Assembly (NCBI GenBank): GCA_029718625.1
Contig: CM056379.1
Span: 53,217,579 to 53,281,578 of the forward strand
DNA: 64,000 nt
Source of the DNA: Synaphobranchus kaupii
Lineage: Eukaryota > Chordata > Actinopteri > Anguilliformes > Synaphobranchidae
Direction of reading: 5' to 3'
The stretch's first letter is position 1; every line of letters begins with the position of its first letter. A model generated the notes under the pieces. That model worked only from the letters and a program-made list of their open reading frames with translations. It did no database searches and had not been told where the DNA came from. The position numbers and the translations under genes were made by a program. Below are positions 32,965 through 43,891 of the stretch, piece after piece.

Positions 32965-33278
32965 TTTGGTGGTGGTAAAATATTTTTACAAACTCTTTTT
33001 GACAAACTCAATTGTCCACTGTGTTACGCCTGGGTCGGTATAGTTGCAGATGAGACTGGGTGGGGGGTTGCTTGTTAAATGGACAAGCTATGCAACAAAA
33101 GTGGCACTCAGAAACTCTGTATTCTGCATATAGTTGTCACAAATCGTGTACTAATAAAGCTAGAACACAAAGTTTGTTGTGTCCACTCATAGTTTGGTTG
33201 CAGGAGCAATGGATGTCTCAGTTGAGCAATCTCATGGCGCCAGCGGCATGGCCCTAGGGGGTCTGCACGAAGGGGTTA
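32965..33278. mobile_element. piggyBac-related copy B, right end with TTAA
   Basis: Similar to 12,640-12,827 ('ccactgtgttacgcctgggt' against 'ccactatgtcacgcatgagt', then 'actgggtggggg'). The end CACGAAGGGG is followed by TTAA at 33,275-33,278. Read inward on the minus strand it is CCCCTTCGTGCAGA, close to the 1,770 terminus. Confidence 0.65.
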
Positions 33279-35029
33279 ATTAGACCCATAACCAGTACTA
33301 TTTTTCTGAATTGATAAAATTTTAATGTACAGCAGTGAATATCAGGGGCTATCACTCTATCAATGTGCAGCTCATATGTGATACAAAATGTGTGTTGCTC
33401 ACCATTTTGGCCAGGTGGCCATGTACGCGCCTGTCATTTACAATAAATCAGATCTGAAACAGTCACATGTTAGCGAGTATGTAACTTTAACATCATACAT
33501 TTAGCTAGCTAGAATGGCTAAGTTAGATCGCTAATTATTGCTAATGTTAGCTCATTACTGTAGCTAAGCTGTTAAGACCATTTTTCAATGGCACGAAAAT
33601 ACAAGGAAAATTCAGAGGCCAAATTGTGCCATAGTGGTACTGGGATTCAGTCGTCTCCACCTGTTTTAGCCTACAAATGACACATATGAAGGCTATCCCT
33701 GGCCCAAAATTACTATCCAGGTAACCAAATAGGTCTGGCCCAGATCTGGCATTCCAACTCGGCTGAGGGTTGGCCTTGAATTACGGCCTGATCCTGGGCC
33801 AAGTGATGTGGTCCTAGTCATTAGGTCTTAACTGTACTAATATTCTTATGTATGCAAAGTTATAATAAAGAAATATATTTTTTTACATGCATGAAGACTG
33901 TAATTTGCTTCAGGTGGGGTTCAGGGTTGGTGATAATTAATTAAATAAGCCACTCTGGCCAAACTCAGACTAGATCTGGCCAGAGTGGCTTATTTTATCC
34001 CGGCAGCATGTGGTCCAGTGCTGGTGCAGTTATGGCACAACCCAGTTGGATAGCACAGAGCTACCCAGTTGGATAGCGCAAGCTACGCAGTTGGATCGCT
34101 CATGCTACCCAACTGGATATGTTGAGATGTCCACTGTTTTTTAAAATTTATTTATTTTTACATTTTCGCTTTAACAGCTCAATCAGCCTAGTTAAAAAAC
34201 AAATAAAATAAAATATATATGTATTGCAGGCTAGTATAAATATGTTTAAATGATAGCCAAAATAGCCAGATAAGTAAGATTTGTTGCTTTTTTCCCCTCA
34301 AATATCCTTGGTTAATTTTGGCTATTTAAAAACATATAGATACATTAAAAACATAATCCATTTTTATCTAGCCTAGTGGTCCGTTTTTATTTGTAGCCTA
34401 CACCAGACAGCCTGTCTTGTTTTGTGTAATAGCCAATAATAGCCTAATTCATTATGTTGAATAAACGCATTTTCAGGTTTCAAAAACCAGTCGTTGTATT
34501 AGGCTACTGTGGTATCTATAATAGAACGATATTACCAGAACAGTAGTAAATAGTTTTTGCGGGATGCGGGCGGGAATGTTGTAGGCTGTGGGCGGACATT
34601 AGCTGACGTGGCGTGGGTGTGGGTGGGTGTTAAATTTCATGTTGTGGTTGAGATGTGAAAAACCGTCCCGCGCAGGCCCCTACCTCCTACACTCTCTAGT
34701 TCCATGTACGCTCCATGGAACCTCGGGAAAAACAAGTCTGCAGCACAAGAAAGTAGTATGCTTCAATTTCTGGAAGAGATTGATCCCCCTGGTAGTACCC
34801 AGGGTCTGGCTCAACTAGGCTTGCCTAGTCTTGTTCATACAGTAAAGCATTGTTTAATATTACTAATAGACCCTCCCACTGACAACTGTGGTGACGGTCA
34901 AATCAACAATGAGACAGACAAGTATGCTTTCATATTTTATTTGTTCTTCAAGGAAAATCCATCAAAACTGATTTGACGAGCTGGAATCACGGTCAGGAGC
35001 CTTAGGAGGAGTCGCGCCCTGAAGAGGAT
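33279..35029. other. Repeat-poor to low-copy sequence, no gene
   Basis: A short hairpin lies at 33,950-33,995 (arms 'gccactctggcc'). 'agatctggcattccaactcg' near 33,743 and the tandem 'acccagttggatagc' (three to four units, 34,030-34,115) suggest small repeats. No coding region was recognised; the frame at 34,704-34,976 has no domain. Confidence 0.45.
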
Positions 35030-35195
35030 GTGGCGCCCTCCCGTCCTACCGCCGGCTGACGGGGTTGTGTAGCAGTGATTCTCTTGCAGTTTCTACATGG
35101 GGGAATTGAATTAGATTAGGGGTTCAATTGGCTACTAAATTGGGAGAAAAATGGGAAAAAATTTGAAATACATTTTTTTTAATAAATAAAAAAAA
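35030..35195 (+). repeat. SINE-like repeat tail
   Basis: 'ctactaaattgggagaaaaa' followed by A-rich sequence resembles the 3' tail of a widespread fish SINE. The 5' part is GC-rich ('cgcgccctgaagaggatgtg'). It is 5'-truncated and tRNA-type promoter boxes were not identified. Confidence 0.5.
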
Positions 35196-35204
35196 ACTGA
35201 TTTG

Positions 35205-35500
35205 AAAGTTTTCCTTGCTGATAAATTGTACCTTACTGAGAAGGTCCTTCATGCTTTTATTTGATCATGGCTTGGCTATTTTAATTATCTTCATACTTAT
35301 GAAAGCCACAAAACCCTCTCATGGTTGCAATTATATAGTTCACAATTCGGCAGTGAGGCTTCCCACTATGAATAAGAAAGCGTACTTTCTGTGTTGGCTC
35401 CCAGTGGCTTTTAGAATTGATTTAAAAATAGTATTAATCATTTTTAAGGAAAGAATTGGTTCGCCCCCAAATATATCTCTGAAGCCTTTTTAAAAAGTAT
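35205..35500 (+). pseudogene. LINE (L2/Rex-like) C-terminal fragment
   Basis: Frame 35,215-35,493 includes 'NYIVHNSAVRLPTMNKKAYF' and 'LPVAFRIDLKIVLIIFKERI', matching the 'QNSAARLLT..., LHWLPV.FRI.FKIL' region of L2-superfamily LINEs. The upstream half is not recognisable. Relic. Confidence 0.65.
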
Positions 35501-37322
35501 TTTTTCAGACTTAGTTTTAATGGTCTGCAAATATTTGCGACTGATTGTTCTTTTATTTTTAGGGCTTTTTACAATCTGACTTTTTTTTCTCTCATCAATT
35601 TTTTATCATTGTGTTTTCGGTAATTGTGTTACATTTTTAAAATTACATTGTCTCATTCCTTTATGCTCTGTAAAGAGGTTTGCTCTCTGCTAGTAAAGCA
35701 GTGAATACATCACATAAATAGGTAATATTACTGCCGTGAATTACTTATCAGTTGCGGAAAACACTGTTGTGCTGACAGACCTCAAGGCATTGTTGGGGGA
35801 TAAAGATTGGAAGACACAGCTTTCATCAATCGCTGAATGTGGTTGACATGATTCAGTGGAAAGTCATGACAGAATCTACAAAACCTACAATAAAACTGAT
35901 GCACAGCGCAGACAAAACAATGAACCACCAATGCATAAAAACATGAAATTAACTTGATAAAGATCTAGTCTGAGCTTGATTATTGATTGATGGTTAGCTA
36001 ATATGACACCTGGCAAGCTAGTTAGCTAATCATTTCACTGGAGAATGCATGGTCCAGTGATTTACACAAATACAATTAATGTTACACCAATATTGATACA
36101 TCATGAGATTATTATAGAATTGCTGGCTAATCATTCCAAACTGTCGCAAATGATTTAATAGCTCACCTAATGGCACAAAAGACACTTTCTCTGCTCTTGA
36201 AAATGTCTGTCAGACACTACTAAGTTTCTCAAATAATGTCAGTAAGGTCATCCCATGCAGTTGACGTGATATCAGCCGTCCCCATGGCAAATATAAGATC
36301 AGGTATTCTAATGCAACTTCTATGTTGGCTTAATGGTGTACTGATTCTAGATCTGTTCTTCGGTGCACTTGCTTCATACTCTCTGTAATGTTAGTCGCAA
36401 TGCTGTTTCTTAACCACCAGATGTTGCTATTGAATTTTCTTTTGACAATTAAATGAAATGTGAGCATTTACTATTATCAATATGATTTGTTACTGACATT
36501 TGGTCTTGGTGGCACACAAATTCAGTCCAGACGCACTGTGTGCGCAGGCTAAACAAGTCTGTTGGAAACCCTGGAATTTAATAATATAAATGACTTCACA
36601 TTTGTCTCTGTCACATGGAGAGTTCTTGGTTTTAATAAAATGAGTTTAAAATTGATACTGGGCTGTTTCTGCATCTCGTCACCAGATTGATTAAGTATCA
36701 CTATACCAACTTCCCTGTAACATAATTATTTGCCATATACACAGTATCAACAGATATCTCCCCATCTCCATAACTAATCTCTCCATGTCTCTCTGGTTTC
36801 TTTTCAACCTCTCAGAGGTGAGAGGCATGGGGGGCCATGGCAGCTCAGCCTTTGATGGATGACCAGCACGTGGTGAACGGCAGTGCCTTTAATAGAGACA
36901 CCAGATTGAAATGCTGGGGAGGTAAATGCTAAGGGCCTCATAAAACATCCCTCTCCAATGGACAGGTTCATTAATTGGTGCATTTTGCAGCTCCATCTCT
37001 GTAAATGTCTGCCATGTGGGGGTAAGGATGGGGGGGGGGGGGAGGGGGGGTGCCTGACTGATGGAGTTAAAAGAAGGCACCCGGCAGGTTCACCAGTGTA
37101 TGTCAGCCCAGGCCCACTATTGGTGCTGCGGCCTGTGATGGACAGGTGCTTCTGCTAGTGTCCTAAATGTGAACTTACCCTGCTAGTCTGCAGTAACCAA
37201 AAAAGGTTGGGGAAAGTTCAGGGATTTCCTGGTCTCTCATATCCCACACATGACAGAAAAAAGTTATCTTTCATCATATTTTGAAACATCCATCCAGTAC
37301 CACGATTCAGGTCTGTCCTAAG
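35501..37322. other. No gene recognised
   Basis: Mostly AT-rich unique-looking DNA with a G-run at 37,029-37,048. Nothing supports a gene or named repeat; the short frames are chance. Confidence 0.5.
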
Positions 37323-38050
37323 TGTCATGGTTATTTGCAGCCTTTGCTGTTCGTTTTTTCCGCCTCTGTTCAGGTGTTTGTATCTTGCCCGACAATTATT
37401 CCCTACACCTGTTTTGCGTTTCCTGCCGGCTATAAATAGCCCAGGACTTCCGCATTTCCGACACTTCGATATTGTCTTTGCTATGTTGACAACGAAGTCG
37501 GTAAGGTATAGGTCACTGCATTTCTGGTTCGTATGAATAAGAAACGCAGCAAGTCCGGTTAGAGAATTAGGATTAGATTGGTTTTCTCTTTTATTTCCAA
37601 TCTTTCTCTTTATCCTTTATTCTTGTTACTTGTTATCTTTTGTGTTCAGCTCTTTCGCCACAAGAGCTCTGGATAACAAGTTTTATTTTCTGTTCTTTTC
37701 CTTCACTCGTTTTATTGAGTTTTGCTTTGTTTCACTACCTCTTGTTACGCCTAATTATTTAGTGCATGAGGTTCTTTTGTTAGTTATTCTCGCTGTTTAT
37801 CAAGATCACCTCAGTTTTTGAGGTTGCTTTGTTTTGCCTTGTGCTAGGGAAGTTTTGCTCCCAATCCTGTGTTATCTCCGTCCTGGTGCGGCTACTTCCG
37901 TGTTTGTGGCGTATCTTTCTAGATACGCTTTTGAATTCCTTATCGGTCGCGTTTGGTTCTCCAAACCTTACACTCCCCCTCACACTAGGCATCCTGGGGG
38001 ATGTACAGCAAGATTCTTTTCTGCTTAGGTGTACCTGTGTTTGAGAGAAC
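37323..38050 (+). mobile_element. Gypsy-type LTR fragment or solo LTR
   Basis: Starts TGTCATGG, the same first eight bases as the LTR at 20,458, and contains 'tataaatagcccaggacttc' near 37,431 (TATA box) and 'cggtaaggtatagg' near 37,499, also shared with that LTR. No internal genes adjoin it. The right end is not resolved. Confidence 0.6.
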
Positions 38051-38197
38051 TTCCTTTTCTTGAACTTAGGTGCAGATATGGTGGAGTTAAACTTGTAAAA
38101 GGCATCAATATTCAGAATTGAAGGCAACACTTCTTTGTGATTATGTATTTAGTATGGCCTAGTCAGGGGCGCACGCAGAATTTCTTCCCGGGGTACG

Positions 38198-39273
38198 TGT
38201 CACGATTCCAGCTGTCATGTCACGTTTTATTTTCTTTTTTTCTTGTTAATGTCACGTATTGTGTTTAGTCTAGTCACGCCACATTTTATGTTTAATTCTT
38301 GTTACGTTTCATTTTCATGTCATGTCACGTTTATTGTTTGATTATTGTTACGATTTATTTTCTTGTCATGTCACGTTTTATATTGGATTCATGTTACGTT
38401 TCCCATTCACTGTTTAGCATACACATTTCCGTGTTTTTTCGCAGCCTTGCATTCAAGCTGTTGTTGCTGTCGCTCACGCTTCCCTAATTGTTTCATTTTC
38501 CTGTGTCTATTTACTAATCTACTAACATTAGATCAGGATTGGGTAATACTAACTCTCTAACCATGTGTTCATGTTTACCTTACATTTCTCGTGCATGTCA
38601 TTTACTAATTTACTAACGCTAGGTCAGGATAGGTTTATTACTAACGATTACTAATTATCTTGTTACCTTGTCAGCCCTCCACACCTGATTTCCATTCGCA
38701 TGCTGCTCTCAAGCTAAGTGTCTGCACCTGTCTACACCTGCATTTAAGCTCAGTGTTCATGTCTTGTCTTTGCGAAATTGTTGCCTCCTGTTTGTCAGTG
38801 CACTTTTGCGCCTTTTTTTAAGCCTGCCTTTTAGTTACGATCCAAGCCTGCCTTTTTGTTACGATCCAAGCCTGTTATTGACCATTGTTTTTTACGTCTG
38901 TTTTGTTTACCACTGCCTGCCTGTACCACGAGTTATTGCCTGCTGTCTTTGTACTTTTGCCCCGCGGAGCGGACTCCGGTCTTGACTCTTGCATCGTCTT
39001 CAACCCCGAGCCTGCCTACCGTCTGCCTGTACTATTGCCCCGCTGTCAGCTACTCTGGTTACTGGACTATTTGCATGGTGTACCGATTCTGAGACTGCCT
39101 TCTCCCTCGGTACTGTACTTTGGTTTTTTGGCTGGATTACCCATGTATGAACTTTGCTTGTTTTTTGACTACGCTCATTGGACATTCCTATAATAAAGCC
39201 CTGACGGGACTTTATCATCTATCACTGTTTCTGAGTCGTGCATTTCGGGTCCTACCCTCACGAACCCGTCTCA
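38198..39273 (+). repeat. 5' LTR of Gypsy
   Basis: 1,076 bp, TG...CA. Near-identical to 55,457-56,513 apart from scattered substitutions and small indels; the last 170 bp look identical. An AATAAA-like 'ctataataaagccctg' lies near 39,190. Repeated 'tgttacgtttca/catgtcacgttt' words fill its first 250 bp. Confidence 0.92.
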
Positions 39274-39289
39274 GAACAATTTCGCCAGC

Positions 39290-40440
39290 ATGGGCCCTGC
39301 TGACTCAACGGCCATGTTCCATGCCCTCCAGCAACAGGGCGCCCTGGTTCAGCAACACTCTCAAGGGATCTCCGGACTTCATTAAGAGATTCGAGAGCTG
39401 TGTGCTGTGATGAGGAGACTCGCCATCACTGTTCAGCCACGCACCTTGGAACAACCTGCTAAACCGCCTGCACCTGCACCTACCGACCCCAAGGGAACCT
39501 GGCAATTCCGGGAGCCACAACAACCCCCCCCGGAGAGGTTTGGCGGAGAACCGGAGAGATGCAAGGCGTTCCTGCTCCAGTGCGACTTTGTGTTCCGGCA
39601 GCAACCACAGACCTACAACAGTGACAACCGCCGGATCGGCTACGTGATGGGGCTACTCAAGGGGAGAGCATTGGACTGGGCTACAGCAGTGTGGTCCAGG
39701 GGTTCATTCCCTCCCCGGTACCCGGCCTTCGCTGAAGAGATCCGTAAAGTCTTCCAGCACGCATCCAGCGAACAAGAACCTATCCAGCGCCTGATCGTCC
39801 TTCATCAAGGCCGTAAGTCTGCGTCATTCGATCGACTTCTGCACCCTCGCGGCTGCAACTAACTGGAACGATGCGGCTCTAGCGAACCTGTTCCTGGCCA
39901 GTCTGAGTGAGGCACTCCAGGATGAGTTGGCACGTCTCGAACCTATCACCCAGTTCGACCCACTCTTCCGTGCCGCCAATCGTTTGGACAACCGGGCCAG
40001 ACAACGCCGGACTGAAAGACAGGTTCTACCCGGCCAGCCGTACCCCAGGCAAGGATCTAGTTCACGTCCCGAGGAGATGCAAGCTGAGGGAGTCGAACCC
40101 ATGGATCTTTCCCGTGCGGGTATGAAGATCTCGCCCGAGGAACGGAGACGTCGGAGAGCTACTGGGTCTTGCTTCTATTGTGGGAGGCTGGGACATACCC
40201 AAGAGCTGTGTACCCTCCGTTCCAAGAAGTCAGGCCCATCCGTTGAGATGACAGCGCTCGACAACCAGGAGGGGTCTGCTAGGAATGACCATTGTCCGAC
40301 TCTTATTGCCATGTTGATGCTTCCTGATAGAATGGTCCAGGTGAACGCATTGGTGGACTCCGGAGCGGACGCAAACCTCATTGATGATGTGATGGTCAAG
40401 GAACTGGACATTCCCACCCTCCCACCCCGAGAATGCTCGG
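39290..40440 (+). pseudogene. Gypsy gag and protease (broken)
   Basis: ATG at 39,290 starts a gag protein. Codon 32 (39,383-39,385) is a TAA stop; the frame then continues ('RFGGEPERCKAFLLQCDFVF', 'KGRALDWATAVW') to a frameshift near 39,827. The next frame carries a capsid tail ('DELARLEPITQFDPLFRAAN'), the zinc knuckle CFYCGRLGHTQELC and the protease site 'ALVDSGADANLI'. In living Gypsy elements these make the virus-like core and mature it. Here stop and frameshift prevent a full product. Confidence 0.9.
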
Positions 40441-40443
40441 TCA

Positions 40444-41885
40444 TTGGATGGCAAGACGTTTTGCCGCATGACCCACATCACCAAACCCATCCAGCTAATA
40501 ATTTCCGGAAACCACCATGAGATGATCCAGTTCCGCGTCATCAGGTCCCCTAACGATCCGCTCATTCTGGGATTACCCTGGCTCCAGAGACACAACCCTA
40601 CCATGGAGTGGAGTTCAAGCCAGATTCAAGCCTGGAGTCGTGAGTGTCACCAGTCCTGCCTGCGATCCGCCCCTGCACCAGCAGAGGGCGCACCCACTCC
40701 ACCGCAATTTCCCAATCCCTCTCTAGAGAAGGTGCCCACCCCTTACCACGACCTGGGCATAGTCTTCTCCAAGACGCTGGCACAGACGCTCCCTCCTCAT
40801 CGACCCTACGACTGCGCCATCGAGCTGCTACCCGGTTCCACACTACCCTCAAGCCGTCTCTACAATGTCTCCAGACCTGAAAGGGAGGCCATGGAGAAAT
40901 ATATCTGGGACTGCCTAGCCAGTGGACTGATTCGCCCATCCTCTTCACCCATGGGCGCCGGATTCTTCTTTGTTCAGAAGAAAGATGGCTCATTGCGTCC
41001 CTGCATCGACTTCAGAGAACTCAACAACATCACTGTTAAGAACAAGTATCCTCTGCCATTGATGGACTCCGCCTTTCACCCTCTACACAATGCCACCATC
41101 TTCACCAAGTTAGATCTACGCAACGCCTACCACCTGGTTCGTATTCGAGAGGGTGACGAGTGGAAGACCGCCTTCAATACCTCCCTCGGATACTTTGAGT
41201 ACCTGGTCATGCCGTTCGGCCTCACTAACGCACCCACTGTATTCCAGGCGCTCGTCAATGACGTCCTTCGGGACTTACTGGGCCGACACGTATTCGTCTA
41301 CCTTGACGAAATCTTAATCTACTCCACCAATGCCAAGGAACATGAGATCCATGTCCGGCAAGTTCTCCAGAGACTGGGTGGGAGCCGTGCTTTCGTAAGT
41401 TTCTTCGACAATCGGCTTCACCCATGCGCTTTCTTCTCCAAGAAGCTTTCACCAGCGGAGAGGAATTATGATGTGGGGAACCGAGAACTCCTCGCTGTCA
41501 AACTGACACTGGAGGAGTGGAGGCATTGGCTGGAGGGGTCCGAGAAACCCTTTGTTGTCTGGACAGACCATAAGAACTTGGCGTACCTCCAGACAGCTAA
41601 AAGACTTAACTCACGCCAAGCTAGAAGGGCGCTATTTTTTGGAAGATTTAACTTCGCTCTCACCTACCGCCCGGGGTCCAAGAACGTCAAGCCAGATGCC
41701 CTGTCCCGACAATTTAACACCTGCTCCGAGCGAGAGACGCCTGAGAACATCCTCCCTGTGTCTTGCACCGTCACTTCCGTAACCTGGAAGATTGAGGCAA
41801 TGATCCAGAGGGCCCTACGGGAGGAGCCCGATCCCAGGTCCACCCCGGCACGCGCCTTTACGTTCCCTCAGCTGCTTGGACACAG
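40444..41885 (+). pseudogene. Gypsy RT/RNase H with internal deletion
   Basis: Open frame. RT motifs: '[20 protein letters not shown]', '[20 protein letters not shown]', '[16 protein letters not shown]', then the catalytic box as YLDE instead of YLDD. After '[13 protein letters not shown]' (about 41,375) it jumps to '[18 protein letters not shown]', so the RT thumb and the start of RNase H are missing. The RNase H/connection end ('[12 protein letters not shown]', '[17 protein letters not shown]') is kept. The altered active site and deletion make it non-catalytic. Confidence 0.9.
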
Positions 41886-42473
41886 GTGCTTCAGTGGGCT
41901 CATTCGTCTCTCCTGTCCTGCCATCCCCAGGATTTGGGAGCCGCTCTACGTTGCGTTTCGGCCAAGAATCCGGCTTCATGGAGCAAGATGCTCACCTGCC
42001 CACAACGCCTTACCCTGCACCGCCACCGGAAAGTCCTATTTGAGATCGCCCTTGGCTACCAACCTCCATTGTTTCCTGACCAGGAAGCCGAGATCGCTGT
42101 TCCCTCCCTCGCCACCCACATGAGACGATGTGTTAAGATCTGGAAGGATGCCAGGGCCGCGCTTTTACGCACGGCAGACCGTAACCAACACTTCGCAGAT
42201 CGCCACCACACACCAGCCCCTGTTTACAAACCAGGTGATTCCGTCTGGCTTTCCACTAAGGACATTCCCCTTCAATCCACTTCCCACAAACTGCAACCCC
42301 GTTTCATTGGCCCCTTCAAGATTCTCTCCATCATCAACCCTGCATCTGTTAAGTTGTCACTCCCTGCTTCCCTCAAGATCCACCCCACGTTCCATGTTTC
42401 CTTTTTCAAGCCTGTTTCCTCTCACCCCCTATGTCCCCCCGACCCCCCACCCCCTCCTCCCCGCATCATTGAG
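41886..42473 (+). pseudogene. Gypsy integrase remnant, core deleted
   Basis: Reads '[12 protein letters not shown]' (N-terminal zinc region) directly followed by '[16 protein letters not shown]', so the DDE core is gone. Then come '[18 protein letters not shown]', '[16 protein letters not shown]', '[20 protein letters not shown]' and '[13 protein letters not shown]', the C-terminal DNA-binding part. The chromodomain continues beyond the MITE. Confidence 0.88.
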
Positions 42474-42474
42474 T

Positions 42475-43267
42475 ACGTTTACATGCACACTAATATTCCA
42501 CTATTATTCCGAATATGACAATATTCCGAATTTGATACGGGTCATGTAAACAGCATAATCCGTTTGGATATTCCGAATTAGGCCTTATTCCGAATTTAGC
42601 ATTTTCCGATTAAGACATGTGGGATATGCCGATATTATTCGGGTTTTAGGACCATTCTTCGGACATGTATACAGCGCATTCGGAATATGCGCCTCAATTT
42701 GGGGTTTTTACCGCAGTTTGCGACACACGAGTGACACGACACATGGCCTCTTGCCTGTTTACGGTCACATCGTGCGTTGTAAATCAACTAGCCAACAGTT
42801 TGCAAGGCTGGGGTAGAGATGCATGTCCAAAAGAAAAGCCCACATTTCTGGTCGGAAGGACAAACACACCTACTTTTAAACATTTAGAAAAGCTTGGGAT
42901 ATCAACAGGTTTTTGCATATGCGCAAATATCGCAACGCTGACCTTTTCAAGAAGGTAGTTGAAAAAATTAAAGAGGGAGGCTGTGTTCGCACGGTCGAAC
43001 AAGTCCGCCACCGGTGGAAAACTTAGAAAAAATCCTATTTTGTCGCAAATAAGTAAATTGGCACAAGCGGCTCCAGCGGTTACACTTTTCCATATTTTGA
43101 CGTGATAAACGATGGGGGCGTTTTACGTTAATCGGAGTATGCACGGCTGCATGTAAACTAGAATATTAATGGAATATTCATTTTCATTAGCCATGTAAAC
43201 AGCTTAGTAGGAATATTGTCTTTTTCGTAATAAGGGCAAAAACCGGAATATTTTGTGCATGTAAACG
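42475..43267. mobile_element. MITE with Myb-like remnant, in Gypsy
   Basis: Inverted ends ACGTTTACATGCACA at both tips, about 20-25 bp with few mismatches. The rest is AT-rich with many 'attccgaat' words. Near 42,913-43,025 plus-strand translation gives 'NADLFKKVVEKIKEGGCVRT' and 'EQVRHRWKT', a trihelix Myb/SANT-like fragment, suggesting derivation from a DNA transposon with a Myb-like accessory gene. The flanks do not show a clean target duplication (gagTA / TGcaacc). Confidence 0.75.
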
Positions 43268-43412
43268 TGCAACCATCCTGCATATACTGTCAAGAAACTG
43301 TTGAATATTCGTAAGAGGGGTCGTGGTCACCAGTACCTGGTTGACTGGGAGGGTTATGGCCCAGAGGAGCGTTCCTGGATCGCTCCCAGTCTTATTATAG
43401 ACAAATCACTGA
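43268..43412 (+). pseudogene. Gypsy chromodomain
   Basis: In frame after the MITE: '[20 protein letters not shown]', then '[13 protein letters not shown]'. Chromodomains at the integrase C-terminus direct insertion toward particular chromatin. The last residues continue after the piggyBac at 55,381 ('DFHRAHPEKL'). Confidence 0.9.
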
Positions 43413-43416
43413 TTAA

Positions 43417-43890
43417 CCTCTTAATACCAAACGCCCCCTAGCGGTAACGCGGGCGTTATGGAAGTTATTAAAGTTTATATTTCATTAAGTTAATAATAGA
43501 GAATAAACTGCTAACCTCAATATGTTGATTAAATATCCTTAAGATACATCCATTCTTTCTAGGAAAGTGGTGTTTAAGCCCAAAACATCGCATTAAAACT
43601 TTGTAAATAACATTGTAAACTCAGACCTAATTACCAAACATTTATTGCAGCTTGCTGCCACTCCATAAACAATGCGTTGGTAAACTATTCTGCTTGGTTA
43701 TATTTCACAAAACTTTGCTTTGAAAAATCGTTATGCATTAAAGCTTTAAGAAAAAACACTTGAAAACGTTCTACACCGCTGTGCATGCTTTCTTCAAGTT
43801 ACTAAATGGACTTGTGATTTTCTGCTCTTCGTCGCAAGTAGTTCGGCTGTGTCCCGTTCAGCATTGTGAAACTCGGCCAGTTGAGTGAGT
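43417..43890 (+). other. piggyBac 5' terminal region
   Basis: Includes a CCCCCTAGCGG block near 43,432 and AT-rich sequence; non-coding. Probably holds transposase binding sites. Confidence 0.6.
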
Positions 43891-43891
43891 A

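Noticed and set aside
34030..34115. Short direct repeats 'acccagttggatagc' as a CRISPR-like array
   Set aside because: Units are contiguous with irregular short gaps, no uniform spacers, and the window is eukaryotic.
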